From: Grifola frondosa
Taxonomy: Eukaryota > Basidiomycota > Agaricomycetes > Polyporales > Grifolaceae
Assembly (NCBI GenBank): GCA_001683735.1
Contig: LUGG01000007.1
Location: forward strand, 744,001-808,000
Reading direction: 5' to 3'
Length of the DNA: 64,000 nt
The position numbers were made by a program, and so were the translations under genes. Shown piece by piece: positions 9,983 to 24,116 of the stretch. Under the pieces are notes generated by a model, which searched no databases, was not told where the DNA came from, and saw only the letters and a list, made by a program, of their open reading frames with translations. Numbering within the stretch: the first letter of the stretch is position 1; every line of letters starts with the position of its first letter.

Positions 9983-12900
9983 ATGGAAGATGCACGTTTG
10001 CCGACCAGCAATGTCGAGGGCATCGGGGCCGGCACACATAGTTCAGGTGGTCAGTCCTCTGTGGGAGCGCAAGGTGTGGCGAAGTATTCTCCATGAGCGT
10101 GTTGAATTCGGATCTGATCTTTCCGTACGCACTTTACGCTTAAAGACCCGTTTCAAGAAGAGGCCTCATCGCAGCCAGAAAATCCATTTGAAGAAAGCAA
10201 TCCCCAAGATGATCCCTTCCAGGACGAGGGTCCATCGCAGCAAGAGAATCCATTTGAACACGATGGAAAAGGATCCGTCGAGACGCTGCCCATCGCCACC
10301 CGTAGGATCTCTGCCAGTGGACCGCCGGTCGTGGTGGAAGGCAGTCCTGCAACTGCACTTGCCGCACCAGATGCGAATGCTGGAAGTCGAACGGATGCTG
10401 CGCCTTCAGCCGTGGCCGCCAAAGTACCTCTTCATAAAAGACGATGGTTTATCATCACTTCCGTTGTCGGCGCCCTTCTCGGTATAGCTTTTCTGTTTAT
10501 CTTACTTTACCCAATCGTGCACGCCATCGCACAGCATATTGTCGATGTATCCGTGCTCAATCTTGACCAGGCAGCCATTCTGCATACTACCAACACCTCG
10601 TGAGTTGGCATTATACTGATTCATTTCGTATCCTAATCAGCCTCGTTTCAGCTTCGCTCTTCAGATGGACGGATGGGTGAGGGGTGTCTTGAATGAATTG
10701 CGACGTTTATGGTTGACATATCAATTTAAGGTCTCCCACACGGGCATTTTCTCTGCTTCTATCAAATTCCCGCAACCGCTGAATATTTCCTGGATTGACG
10801 GTGACAATGAGATTCCGATTGGATCTTTTCCTCTCCAGACACTCTCTGCCAAGCACAAGCGCGCGTATATAAACCAGACCACACAGTTTACAATTTTTGA
10901 CGAAGATGCATTTAGCAACTTTACGTCTGCAATGATAACGCGGCAAAATTTCACTTGGAGATTGCAGAGCGATCAGTTGCAAGTGCAGGCGGTCAAATTT
11001 CCCGTGGCTAAAGGGATCAAATTCAAGAAGGATCTGGTTCTCAATGGCGAGTGATTTGTGTCTTCCCGTCCTATCGTAGAGCTTATGCGATTTGTCAGGT
11101 ATGAACAATTTCGACGGAATGTTATACTGCAGGACTTCCAGCTGCCGAGCGATAGCCCTGAAGGCGGAATCAATTTTGTTGCAGTTACTGGCTTGAACAA
11201 TCCCAGGTGCGTGTATTAGTTGTCTTTCTCCGAGCACTCATTTTGACGTTATGTTAGTCCTTTCGAAGTCGACCTCGGCACCGTCGTGTTCAATCTTCTA
11301 TACCAAAACGTATTCCTTGGCTCGGGCACAGGAACTAACACAACACTCGTATGTGATCTCCGTGTTGCAGGTGCGAATGACGACTCACATTTTTTGCCAG
11401 ACCCGTGGCTCGAACACGATTGCTCTGGTCGGCAGGTTGGTACCGCACAACGACTCGCAATCGGACCTTGCTGTCGTCTCCCAACTGTTCACGCAGTACC
11501 TAAATGGCGAGACATCTCCTGTAGTCGCCACGGGCCAGTCGACGTTGCAAAACGACAATTCTTCTATCTCGTGGCTGAGCGCAGGGCTTCAGGCCCTGCA
11601 ACTTGCGGTGCCGTTCAAGGCCCCTGGGGCGATCAGCCCTATCAAATCGATCACGATTGGGGATATGGCACTCGCGTTCTCACAGGAGCAACCATGGAGC
11701 CCTATGGCAAACAGCCGGACAGTGCAAGCTTCTATGCGTAAGTAAATCTTACTTCTTAATTGACATAAAATGGCGTAACATTCGTTCCCAGAACTGCCAT
11801 TTGGGTTTGGCCTCAGTATTGGGCAGATCGAAAATGAGTTCAATATTACGCGCAATGGCTCTGTGGCAGCTGGTCTCTCAACTGTGTGTTTGTTCATTTT
11901 TTTTTCAATATGCCTTGCTCACTCTGGCCAATAGCCTTTGGGAATGTCCACGTCCGAAATCAAAGTCATCAATTCCACATCGACGGAAGGTACTATCGAT
12001 ATTGTCATCGAGAATACTGCATTGCAAGTGCCCGATTCAAGCCACCCGCATTTCTCCCAATTCAGTTCGTCATCGTTTCTCATCGCTGCTCGGCTTCGTG
12101 AGAATCCGGACTTACTGATGACTTCTCCCATAGACGCTGACCTGACGGACCTTCTGCGGTCTGATTTTCAGCTTGTCGGTTATGCCCGTGCTATTGCCAG
12201 TACGAGTATTGGCAATATCACCTTGGATCCTATCATGGTCAACGTTCCATCTGGTTTGGATGGCTTGAGAGGCTTGAAAGGATTGGTAAGCATCGATAGC
12301 GTGGATGTGCTTGGAGGTACAAACGAAGCGATCAGCTTGGGTATTAATGGTACGCACTGTTCGTTCTACGACGAAGGTCAGGCGTGTGTTCAATCTTTTA
12401 CAGTGACGATATCCAACCCGTCGAACTTGCGTCTCGAGACTGGCGACTTGAGTGAGATTTTGGTCTTTAAATTTCCGAGGGCTTTGTGTTCATGATCCGT
12501 GCAGCGCTACAGCTTTCCAGAGAGAACGCGGTAATGGGGCGACGCTGTTGCCGAACCTCACTTTGCAGCTAGGGAACAACTCCATTGCCGCGATAGGCAA
12601 CTTCACCGTAAGCGCATTCTTGTCGGTGCGTAATGCTGCATGCTCACAAGTCTTACAGCCGAACATGACTCCGGAGGGATTGAAGACTTTGAGTGACTTC
12701 GTCGGCGGTTCAAGTAAATATTTCCTACGGTTTGATTCATTCATTACTGAGCTATGGGGGTCTAGATGTGCAAGTCCAAATTGCAGGCTATGGCAATAGC
12801 ACCGAAGTGATCTCTTTGCTGGAAGCATTTGAGACCCTCGATCTCAACGTGGTTCTCCCTGGCCTCGCGACAAAACTGTTGTCATCAGCTTCCTTGGAAG

Positions 12901-15900
12901 GTACTCGTGTTGTCCAGCTTTGGAGATTTGTCTAAAATTGAACAAAATGATAGTGCTCGATACCACAGGACATGAAAATAACACGGCGCATGTCACTGTC
13001 TCTCTCGAAAATCCCTTCACCGCCGGCTTGCAGATCACTCAAATAAACTCTACTGTGTCGTTCCGTGGCATCACGCTCGGAACGATACAGACGCCGACGA
13101 ACTTTACGTCTATGGGCAAGAGTGTTAGCAGCTCGCCTACGCTCGATCTGGACATGAACATGGATCCTCAGTCCCTATTTACTGTGACGAGGGTCTTGGC
13201 GCAGGAAGCGGGACTGGATACGCAACAGCTAGACGGAATAGTGCAGTTGGGTGGATATCACTATCTCAATACTGATGGTTCGGGATCTTCTTTAAGCCAG
13301 AGGGATAATATATATACGTCCGTGTGCGATTTCTATACGATTTCTGTTTTTCTGAGATCCATTTGTAGTGGCTTTAATCTGCCAAACTTTGTCGACGAGG
13401 CATTCAAGCAACTTCGTTCTGATGTGGAATTAATTGCGGCCGTGTCTATCGGTACGTGTAATTCTTTGTGCGTTGTAAATTTGCTGAATTGCGTGCAGGT
13501 GACTATCAAACGAGCTTGCAGTACACGCAGGACAGTGTGGTGACGACGACCGACAAGAGCCTTAATCTCCTGCTTCCTATTCTGGCACAACCGATTGTCC
13601 AAAAGGTCGTGACAGGTTCCATATTGGGGTGAGGATTTGCGCTTACGAGCATCCGATCGATTGCTGAATTTATGCATTGTAGCGTGAGTAATGTTCTGAT
13701 CAAGGATATCAAAGAACAGTCGTTCGGTGAGTGGCTCGATTTCCATATTTATAGCATTTGTTGCTCAATCCGGACAGGAACAAAGCTGACAGGTTCGATC
13801 ACGCAATCGGGTCCTTGTACGTTCAGTAGTGTATTTGATAGAAGCTCCTGCTGACTTCGAAATTAGTCGATGCGGTTATTTCGTTCGGATCAGGATTATC
13901 CATCTTCTGGTCTGGGAAACCACTTGGCTCTATCCAGATGCCTGATGTGAACATCTCAGGGGATGTTGGCGCCGACTTCGAGGTAGACACTACGTTTAGT
14001 GTCGCCGATATTAGCCATCTCGCAGATTTCACAAAGGCATGCATCACTTTTCTTTACCCCGTAACGACGTTCTCATCAACGCGTAGGTACTGTTGACTGA
14101 AGAGTCCTTCGACTGGGCGATTTCTGGCGAAAACCTTTCTGGTACGCTTTCTTGTCCCGATTTATTGGTCTTGGATATTAACTCATCTTGTAGTTTCCGC
14201 TCTTGGTTGGTTTGACATAGTCAAGTTATATGCGCTAGGCTTACTTTTATTTCTATATAGGCATCGTAATTCCTGGAATACAACTGCCGTCAAAGAATAT
14301 AACTTTGAAAGGTATGAATGGTCTGAAGGATGGGGTGACAATACACTCTTTCGACCTGCCGTCCAATGATCCGGAAGGCGGCATCCACCTTACCCTGAAT
14401 ACAAGCGTGACCAACGTGAGACTCTTCCTACTTCTTCGGATAGTTTCCATATTGACGCTTGCCGTTCAGCCATCTCAGGTCGGCGTGCAGCTAACCTCCA
14501 TAGGATTCCAAAGCTATTTCGGAGACACGAATATTGGACCGGTCGCATCGAATAGCGGCGTGGTTCTCGCTTCTGGATCAACGACTTCTCTTTATCTAGC
14601 TGGTCGGCTAGTCCCTCAAACATCGGCGGCGGGGCTTCAAGCTATTTCTACAGTGTTTAACAACTTCATTCATGGATTGGACAGCAACGTCTCCGTGCAA
14701 GGAGACAGTGCAGGACCCACGGATGTATGTACCTCATTCATGCAGTTTGCATGGCTTGACAAGCTGTCCTACAGGTCACTTGGCTGAACGAGGGAATCAA
14801 GAGTCTTGAAGTTTCTACCGTACTACCAAATCAAGGCGCACTAAACATTATCAAATCTATCGACCTGAACGAGCTCGACCTCCGATTCTCAACTGACACG
14901 GCGTATGATCCCTCTACCAGTAGTAACGACGCCACTGCTGCCTTCACTTTGCCATTCGACTTCCCTATCGATATAACAGCCCTGGAACAGAACATTACGA
15001 TAGGGACAGATGGACAATCTTTCGCACAGCTCATCGTTCCGAAGGGCCCTAGCACCACTGATGTCAAAGAACGAATCATTCATTTGGCTTTCTCTAATGT
15101 TCCTTTTGCTGTCTTCGACAACCAGCATACTGCGTTCCAGCAGTTCCTTGCGTCAACGGCTGCGTCCGCGAACCAGACTATGCAGCTGTCTGGTGCTGCG
15201 AACGCCGATGCCAATACGGCCGTTGGCCTCATCTCGCTCACAGACATCACGTTCTCAGTCTCCACTTCGATAGCTGGACTGCAAGGTTTGAATACGAAGC
15301 CCACCATGGTCTCGGCTCTAGACGTGAACCACGGCTTTCCCGATTACCTACTCATCAAAGCCACAACGTCTTTGTTCAATCCCAGGTGCGTTGGATTTTT
15401 TGTATCCATTTCACATACACGCTCACGCAAATCCTGTAGCAATCTAACCTTAGGTGGGCCAGATAAGCGCCGGTTTTATACGATGATTAACATCGATGTT
15501 AGGTGCGGGTGATGTCGACTTCGGTCTATTCTTCCAGTATGTTGTTCTTTTCGTAAAGATGGAATCTGTGCTCATGTCACTCTTTAGAAACCAACAGATC
15601 GGAACCGCCGATATTGTACGTACATGATTACTGATCCAGATACTAATCTAATCTATTGTGCAGAGCAACATATTGATCATACCTGGAAATGACAGTTATG
15701 CAATTGGTGCGAGTATAATATTTCAGCGCCGTGATTAGCCTGCTTACCCACGTTTCAAAGATGTTCATTACTCGCCCCAAGGAAGTGCAGTATCCGCTGG
15801 GCAAGCTCTTCTCGAGAACTACCTGCAAGGCGTCCAGTCCGACACAACCATCCAAGGCTCTCAGGAGACCACCCCGATCGACTCATTGAAGCTCGCGATG

Positions 15901-18900
15901 TCAGAGATCCGTCTCTCCCCCGTCTCCATTCCCGCGCTACACCAGAACCTGATCACGAGTGCGTCCCTAGTGTTCCCGACAGATATCGCACAGACCGGTA
16001 TGGCGACGGCGTCGTTTGTGCTCGACAATCCATTCACCGCCAGCATCAACTTGCTGGAGGTGACCGCAAATACCACCTTTCAGAATCTCTCCCTCGGACT
16101 GATCGATCACGTTGATTTGTCATCATCTCCCGGTGCATGCGGACGGACACACCAACATCACCTCGCAGCAACTCCTGTTCAAGTTCAACCTGGACCCTAT
16201 GACGATTATCGAGCTGCTGCTTGCAGGGGCGAACAACAACCATGTCAACCTGGGCCCGCTGACGGACCTATTCAATGTTGTCCTCCAGAATCCTAATGAT
16301 CATCCTCCTGTGCGTCTGTTTATTCTATTGCTGTGGCGTTGGCCGGTTGCAGACTGTATATCAGATCAACACTTCAGTGGATCCCAGCAAGCCAACCTGT
16401 GTCAGGTAAGTGTGTAAAGGTCATTGCTTCAGATAAAGATTGATAACAAGCCTACTCAGTGGAACACAATTTGACGTGAACGATGCCATCCTCGGAGCGC
16501 TCAAGAACCTCGAAGTGCAATTGGATGTTAATAGCGCAGTGAAAATCGATGATTGTAAGTCGTGCGACGCCTGTAGTCCAAATTAACTTTATATATATCA
16601 TGAAAATAGTTGCAACGGATCTGGCTTTCAAGCAGTTCAATGTCAAGGCCATAGTAAGTCAGACGTTTCTTATCATCCCGCGTAACGCTGAATCGTAGTT
16701 TGTAGACGGATGAGACCGCACTCTACCTCATCGGTGCCGTAGCGCCTCCTATCGTGCAAGATCTTGTTGACGCCGCTACGTTGACCTTCAGCGAGGCCAA
16801 CATCACGTACGTCATCCAGTTTCTTTCTAGCGACCACTCATATTTTGACTTTACGCAATATTGTAGTAACATCAGTGACGACGGCTTCGATCTGTCGCTA
16901 CGAGGTTCCTTGACGGGAACTGGACCGCTGGATGCGGAGATCGCATTCGTCGATCCCGTAACGTATGTACCTCTCGAATTTGATGACCACGACGCTCAGT
17001 CCTATTGCGCCTAGCGTAACGTGGAATGGCAATGACATCGCGGAAATTGCACTTCCACCTGGTATGTGTTTCTCCAGTAACTCGTGAAAGTCATTAAGAC
17101 GTCTTGCAGTATGTGCAGCTGCAAACTCCGGCGTTCCTAACTACGAGACCAACGCTCGCCTTACAATCACCGACGCAGACCGGTAAGTTGCAATCTGATA
17201 GTGTATACGGGTTTTGAAACTGTCGCAACAGGTTCACTTCGTTCGCTACCGTTCTTTTGCACAACGGGGACTTCGACTGGACAATCTCGACCTCGAGTCT
17301 GCGCGTCACTGCTCTCGGAACCATCTTTGATGGCGTATCGCTTAGCAAGAATATTTCGTTCAAGGCTTTCAACAACTTACCCGGAGTCACAATCAGCAAC
17401 TTCCAACTTCCCTCTGATGACCCTGCGGGAGGTATACATATTGAGACGGACTCGTTGATCCCGTCTCCCTCAAGTTCGTTACATTCTATTGACATCATGA
17501 TTGAATCGGCTGACGGGTGTTCGAAGACCTTGGCATTGATTTAGGAAACGTAGGTTTCCAAGCGTTCGTTAACGATACACTAGTGGGCCGTAAGTACCCA
17601 ATCTAATGTCTGTTGTCCTATTTTTGATGTTCTGGTGCAGCTCTGTCGGGAAGCAACCTGTTCTTAGCGCCGATGGCTCAGACAAAATTGCACCTATCTG
17701 GGCGCATGATTCCACAGACCGGCGATGGACTGGACACTATGGGCGTGTTGTTTTCCGAGTTCCTGGCAGGCCACAACCAAACATTGAGTGTGCATGGAGA
17801 CTCTGTGCAGCCTACCGGATCCAACCAGTCCGTGAGCTGGCTGAGTGCTGCGTTCAAGACTCTTACATTGCAAGTAACTCTACCGGGGGAAACGTTCACG
17901 GTAAGGTGTCTTCTACCCGATGGCATGTGGCTACTTAAGACATCGTTGCAGGTCATCGAGTCGATCGCCATATCGGACCTGGAAGTCACGATAGTTGACC
18001 AGAATGAAGTATTCGCGCCACTCGCCAGCTCCCGATACACGCTCGCGCAGTATAAGAACCCCTTCGGATTTGCCCTACAAGTTGTGCAGAGCTCTGAGGA
18101 TATAACGCTCGGCGCTGGCGGGATAGGTGTTGCACAGGTACCTAATATCAACATTTCTTATTCCGATTTTTATTGATTCCGTATCTATTCGTATAGCTGA
18201 AGTTACCCATGTCATCGACAATGGGTGGAGTGTCGACAGGTAACCTCGCCGACTTGCTGATATCATTCAACAATCAGACGCTGCAATCCTTGAACGACGG
18301 CGCATTCGCGGCGTTCCTTGCCCAAGTCACGGATACGGAGAGCGTCGCATTCGACCTGCAAGGTACGGCAGACGTAGTTGCCCGAACCTCCATCGGGGAT
18401 GTTTCCATATCCGGAATCCCATTCAATGTCAACTCCAGCCTTAAAGGTGTGTGGCAAAGCGGCCGACATCGTGACGATGTCCTGAAGGGATGTCATTTCC
18501 AGGGATCGACTCTTTCACTGGCTCAGCTGCTTTGACCAACGTGACGATCACGGGAAGTGGCAGTGACAACGGTGGCGAATTCATCAAAGCGCCTCTGACT
18601 ACGATGCTCGAAAATCCGTCAAACATCTCTCTTCAAACTATTAGTATTGCGTTGCCAGTGTATTACAAAGATGTGCTACTGGGCCGCGCAGCTATAGATG
18701 TGAGTCATCGACTCACGATTGCTCTGCTTCGTATCATTCACTAAATTCTATCTAGACATTGAACCTTGTTCCAGGAGAGAACGTCGTTGCAACGGAGTTC
18801 CACTACGCGCCAAACGATGCCAATGACACAACAGCGCAGGTATTGGGATTACTATAACTCACGTTTACTGAGCTGACTAGTACATTCGTAGAGTTTCCTT

Positions 18901-19885
18901 ACCGACTTTTTGCAAACAGGGGATACCCTACCTCTGCAGATCAAGGGTGATGTGTCAAGTTCGCCGTTCGGATCGTTACAGTCCGCCCTGGAAGGCGTTG
19001 AGTTGACTACCAGTCTTCAAGGTCGGTGTAAATTGTGATCTTCGCATGACAATCATGGTCTGAGATGATACAGGTCTAAATGTGCCGCCTATCGTGACGC
19101 ACATCAATGCGTTCATCACGCTCGACTCATTGCTAGATAATCTCATCAGCATTAACTTCGATGTCAGTGCTGTGTTGTTTAATTCGCCTATTTAACTTTT
19201 CCGCTGACCGTTACAAACAGGTATCCAATCCTTTGGATACCGACATGACAATTAGCTTCGCGCAAGTCGATTCGGGAGTAAATGGAGAGATATTTGCACA
19301 CCTTGATCAAGCTTTCGACACCTTCACCATTCCTGCAAAGGGCACTGCAAACAGCGGCACGTTTGGGAACGTCCTACTGACACAGGGTGCACTTGCTTCA
19401 TTGCCGATCATTCCACTTCAGAAATTGGATGTATTTGCAGCTGCAACAGTCCAGTACGTCGAATAATGCCTCCGCGATGTCTCCATACTCAATACTCGAT
19501 CAAGGATTGGCGGATATACCATGCCTTGGCTGCATCTCACCCAACTTGGCGTACCTACATCGTATCAGCTTTCACTGAGCATCTCAGCGATGAAGCAGAA
19601 AGCACAGATGATTAGCGCTTCCAAGGCCGGAAGCCAGTCGCAAAGTCCCAGCTCCACTGTACCACCGTTGGGCATTCACAATAGCTCAGCCCCAACCACA
19701 AGCAGTCAATCAGTGACTCCATCCGACTCGGGTTCACCAGGGCCGCCGCATAGCAGCGACCCGTCGACGACGTCCTCTCCTTTGACTGATGGGGGACAGA
19801 CTGGTTTATTAAAGGTACTGCACGTAGAGCTGATGGCTGGACGAAACTGATCAGTATCCTGCAGAGCCTGCCCACCCTTATCTGA
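9983..19885 (+). CDS. Giant type II membrane protein, DUF3712/Tag1-like
   Basis: One very long gene with dozens of 50-70 nt introns, roughly 2,400 residues. Exon 1 (9983-10073) and exon 2 (from 10146) give a cytosolic tail of about 130 residues, then KRR and a membrane segment (about 131-153: FIITSVVGALLGIAFLFILL). The rest is a lumenal region rich in N-x-S/T sites. It has three similar blocks, each with a FxLPSDxPxGGI-like motif (about 11.14, 14.36 and 17.40 kb), a GRxxPQ/PH motif (about 11.43, 14.60, 17.70 kb) and an LDNPFTA-type strand. This fits DUF3712 proteins, which include yeast Tag1, a vacuolar membrane protein of autophagy control. The tail has two DPF and two NPF motifs. The end may be 19850, or 19885 if a final GTACTG...CAG intron (19815-19864) is spliced. 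Exon details in the middle were not all resolved. Confidence 0.7.
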
Positions 19886-20650
19886 CGTGATTTCCTTGCA
19901 AAAATTTATTACAGCTGGATTACGAAAGGCTTTTCATGGACGTACTTATAGTACGAATGTGTTTCGCGCTTCACTCATATTGGTGGACGGATACCAATTT
20001 GGACTCTTTCTAGGCTTATTTTATGTATCAATTCTAGCACCGCTTACCCTTGGACTTAATGTCGTATTCAAATACCCAGATTTCATATGTCGTTATACGT
20101 TAAGCAGACCTTTTGATATCCTCATATACAATTCCGTGAATGACACGAGAGACTGTCGTTCGATGCGTCCACAATTTCTGCAGGGATCCCGCTACTCTCT
20201 TTCATAGACACCACTAGGACGAGAATTCACGATCGAGACTCACACGAAAAATCCATCAACGCCAGAGATCGTGCTCGGAGTGTTTCGCAGGGCACACAAA
20301 GGACAATGATACGACATTCACGCCGGAGCGTGATCGGCATGCGCAAGTATTCAGGAAGATCGCACAAAGTGTTTTGACGCGATCACGTGGGTCGCGTTTT
20401 GTAGACTTACCTTCCTGTTTCGAAGGGGAAAAAAGAAGAAAAGAAAAATTGAGCCACATCCTGCACATCTTAGAGCTCATACGTCCATATGAAAAAAATT
20501 GTGTGTTTTTATGTGGTGTCTGAAACCAAATGAAGGCCCGCACCGGCCTTAACACAGCTTTATTTTTGTCGATAAGTAAATTCGATCTCCGCTTTAGCTG
20601 CTACTACAAAATTGTCGGCGAAATTTTTGATCTTTTTGGCATCTTGCACG
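19886..20650. other. Intergenic, nothing recognised
   Basis: Spacer upstream of the IMPDH gene, with purine-rich stretches near 20425-20450. It should hold the IMPDH promoter. Short ORFs only; no RNA gene seen. Confidence 0.5.
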
Positions 20651-22617
20651 ATGCCCACCACAGCCCACCTCGATCCTTCCAAGGCTGTGGACTACTTGCT
20701 CACCTATGAGCGGTCTGATGGGCTCGCGGTAAACGAGCTCATGGACTCCCGCGTCCATGGGGGCCTCACTTACAATGACTTCCTCATGCTCCCCGGCAAA
20801 ATCGACTTCTCGGCCGACCAAGTCTCGACAGAGAGCAGGATCACGCGTAATGTTGTCATAAAAACTCCCTTTATGAGCAGCCCTATGGATACTGTCACAG
20901 AGGGCGAGATGGCTATCGCCATGGCGGTGAGTTGCTTACACTATTGGGCTCGCACCTCTCTGAGTGTCCGCGTGTGTACTCGCAGCTTCTGGGCGGCATC
21001 GGTGTCATTCACCACAATCAGACACCCTCGGAGCAGGCCGCAATGGTGCGTGCTGTCAAGCGTCACGAGAATGGCTTCATCACGGACCCGGTCGTCTTGA
21101 CCCCGACACATCTGGTAGAGCACGTCCTGGACGTGAAGGAGCGGCTGGGCTTTGCTGGAATCCCTATCACTGGTATGTGTGCTCTCTATTCTGTTCTTTG
21201 GCGTGATGAGATTTTCTTTATTTTCACAACCTTCGTTCTTCCGAGCCAACGCTTACCACGTGTGATGTGCGGAGTAATACATGTGTCTTCTGACCTCTCT
21301 ATTTCTGGCGTTGCGCAATCGTTACTAATGCCGTTTCAGATACTGGGCGCTCGGCGGCAAGCTCCTTGGCATTGTCACGAACCGAGACATCCAATTCCGT
21401 GATCCTTCCACGCCGCTCTCAGAAGTGATGACCACCGAATTAGTCACTGCATCACAAGGCATCACTCTCCAGGAGGCTAATCACATATTGCGGGACTCGA
21501 AAAAAGGCAAGCTTCCCATCGTTGACAAGGAAGGCCGTCTTACATCGCTTCTCGCTCGCTCGGACTTGCTCAAAAACCAGACGTACCCACTTGCATCGAA
21601 GCTTCCTGAGAGCAAGCAGCTCTATGCTGCTGCGGCTATCGGGACGCGGCCCGCTGACCGGGAGCGTTGGCGCAGCTCGTTGAGGCTGGTTTGGACATCG
21701 TTGTCATCGACTCGTCGCAAGGAAACTCTGTATTCCAGACAGACATGATACGTTGGATTAAGCAGACATACCCTAATTTAGAGGTGATCGCGGGGAACGT
21801 GGTAACGCGTGAGCAGGCAGCCAACCTGATTGCCGCAGGCGCGGATGGCCTGCGCATCGGTATGGGTTCCGGTTCGATCTGTATAACGCAGGAGGTCATG
21901 GCTGTTGGGCGCCCACAGGCGACGGCCGTGTATGCGGTTGCGGAGTTCGCAAACCGGTTCGGTGTGCCAGTCATTGCAGATGGTGGGATTGGGAACGTGG
22001 GCCATATCGTGAAGGCGCTATCTCTGGGGGCGAGCGCGGTCATGATGGGTGGCCTGCTGGCGGGGACTACGGAGGCACCTGGAGAATACTTCTGGCACGA
22101 AGGAAAGCGCGTTAAGGCATACCGCGGCATGGGCAGTCTTGTGCGTATCAAATCTCTTGCTGTGACCGAGATGCTGATGCGTAATGCAGGAGGCAATGGA
22201 GCAAGGGAAACCCGGCCCTTCCTCTGCAGAGAAGAACGGCTTTTCTGGGTCCGGTGCATCTTCGAAGAAGAAGACAACGCACGAGAATGCAGCGACAACG
22301 CGGTATTTCTCCGAGTCCTCGGCGGTCAAGGTCGCGCAGGGCGTGTCGGGCGATGTGCAGGACAAGGGTTCTGTGCGCTCGTTTATTCCTTACCTCCATG
22401 CGGGCCTGCAGCACTCGTTCCAGGACATTGGCGTGCGGAACGTGCAAGAGTTACATGAGAGTGTCAAAGGTGGCAAGGTGCGCTTTGAGCTGCGTACAGC
22501 CAGCGCACAGATAGAGGGCGGCGTGCATGGATTGAACTCGTGCGTAAGCCTGTCCGTGGTGTGGGTGTTCGTTGCTCACTTGTATTTGCTAGATATACGA
22601 AGCGATTGTTCGCTTGA
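20651..22617 (+). CDS. Inosine-5'-monophosphate dehydrogenase
   Basis: Converts IMP to XMP with NAD+, the rate-limiting step of GTP synthesis, in the cytosol. Exons: 20651-20926, 20986-21172, 21340-22140, 22190-22539 and 22593-22617. Segments in order: [39 protein letters not shown], a CBS pair ([30 protein letters not shown]), IDSSQGNS, the catalytic-cysteine loop [33 protein letters not shown], the flap [17 protein letters not shown] and a YTKRLFA end. Two single-base gaps break the frame: near 21345 (GGG for expected GGGG) and near 21668 (CGTTGG for CGTTTGG). Since everything around them is fully conserved, they look like sequence errors. The second intron (167 nt) is unusually long. Confidence 0.95.
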
Positions 22618-22971
22618 TTGCTGTAGCGTTGGATTTTTGTGCGACCTGTTGTATACAAGAATGTATTTCTCGGATGCTATGTCCATGTCTCTGGAGACTA
22701 CACATAAACAGCCAACATGGATTTATACTAGGATAGAACGGTGCACGGAACTGCTATCACTACGTCAACGGGGTCAGCAACAGGGTTTACCACGCTATAA
22801 CTTTCGATGCTACCGACGTGATCTGTTCATGAGAGGTCCCGTCCTGGATTATACGACTTGATTGCAGCCCTCAAACGATCCTTCTCGTCCTCTGCATCTA
22901 CCGCCAACCAACTGATCCAGTGCGACCACTTAAGACTTAGAATAAGATTAATCAGAATGTTTCATCATCAG
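22618..22971. other. Intergenic between converging genes
   Basis: Between the IMPDH stop and the stop of the minus-strand unknown gene. It should hold both 3' ends. No further feature seen. Confidence 0.5.
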
Positions 22972-24116
22972 TTAAGGAGACGTGACATACACATCGGTGT
23001 CTGTGCTCGAAGGCGGATCTCCCTCGCTGCTAGAATCCCCGTAGTCAGCGGGTCTTTGGGGAGCGGCACGAGTTTTGGTAGCGGAACGTTGTCCTTGTTT
23101 ACTCGTTGATGCGCGCGGGACTTCCGGAGCTTTGCCCTTCCCTTTACTGCGAATAAAACATGGTAAGACAGGTTTTATACATAGGTATTACAGCATACCT
23201 TCCAGTAGCAATCTTGGCAGCTCTTCGGCTAGCGCGAGTGACAGCGGCTGGTTCAGTGCTTCCACTTGCTGTATATCTCGGGCTATTGTATGGTGATTAG
23301 TAATTTGTGGACATGAAGGAATTGGTATGTACTTTGGTTTTCGAGCACGGGGCGAACGAAGTGTCATGGTGGTGGTCCTATAGTGTGTTTCATATCAGCC
23401 TTCAATTCAAAATAAGGACCAAAAAGAACATACGAAACCTGCTTAGCTCGAGAAGCCACCGTTGACCTTGAATAGACGGCGTTCAAAAGCTTGGGGCGAT
23501 ACGTGCCATCAACATTCTGTGACAGCTCCGACACCTCCTGTCGGTCACATCGGGTCCACGAGAAATAGTCGCCGACGCACACGGTGAGTGCGATTCCCTC
23601 GATTTCCTCATGCGCAGAGAACAAAACCTTTGATTGTGTTCGTGCTCCAGCACGAGCCTCGGCGAACCTGGCTGCCACAGTCCGTTGCAATGCCACTGTT
23701 AGATCATCACCCTCTTCAAAGTGCTTCTCGATATTCGGGAATCCTTTGACCTCACATATAACTAGTAAGGAATAATCCTCCACCTTATATGGGCCTCGAA
23801 AGAAGGCATTTAGATCCTCGTAGGTACGAACTTCATCAATGGCTGGTCGTGGTGGAAAATCGATTTGAACACCCTTTAGATACACCAGGCCAAAGTCCGG
23901 TACTTTGGTCTTCTTCTTCGTCACTCCGTCGTTGTCGACTTGGGTGGTGGAGAGTACATATTGCGGTCCGACATGAATGTCAGAGGTAGGAAAGAGCGAG
24001 AGGAAGGCAGCACTCCAGTAAAGATAGAAATAAGCTTCCCAGGATCCAGGATTGTGTGCTTCGTCGCCGGCAAAGGCTTGTGCGAGCTGAATCTTAGCTT
24101 GGAGAGCAGGGTCCAT
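22972..24116 (-). CDS. Unknown protein with PD...ExK nuclease-like signature
   Basis: Four exons: 24116-23434, 23377-23333, 23282-23199 and 23146-22972. Phases agree and give 328 residues. I do not recognise a named family. The N-terminal two thirds holds VPDFGLVYL (PD at about 73-74), a roughly 45-residue spacing, and LLVICEVKGF (E122-x-K124), followed by a glutamine-containing helix (VALQ, about 144). That order is what PD-(D/E)XK nuclease folds show, and it is an inference here. The C-terminal part is low complexity and basic (RARKP, SRRAAKIATGSKGKGKAPE), ending in a Ser/Asp-rich tail, as in DNA- or chromatin-associated proteins. It lies head to head with the first member of the acidic-tail gene array, 266 bases apart. 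Confidence 0.6.
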
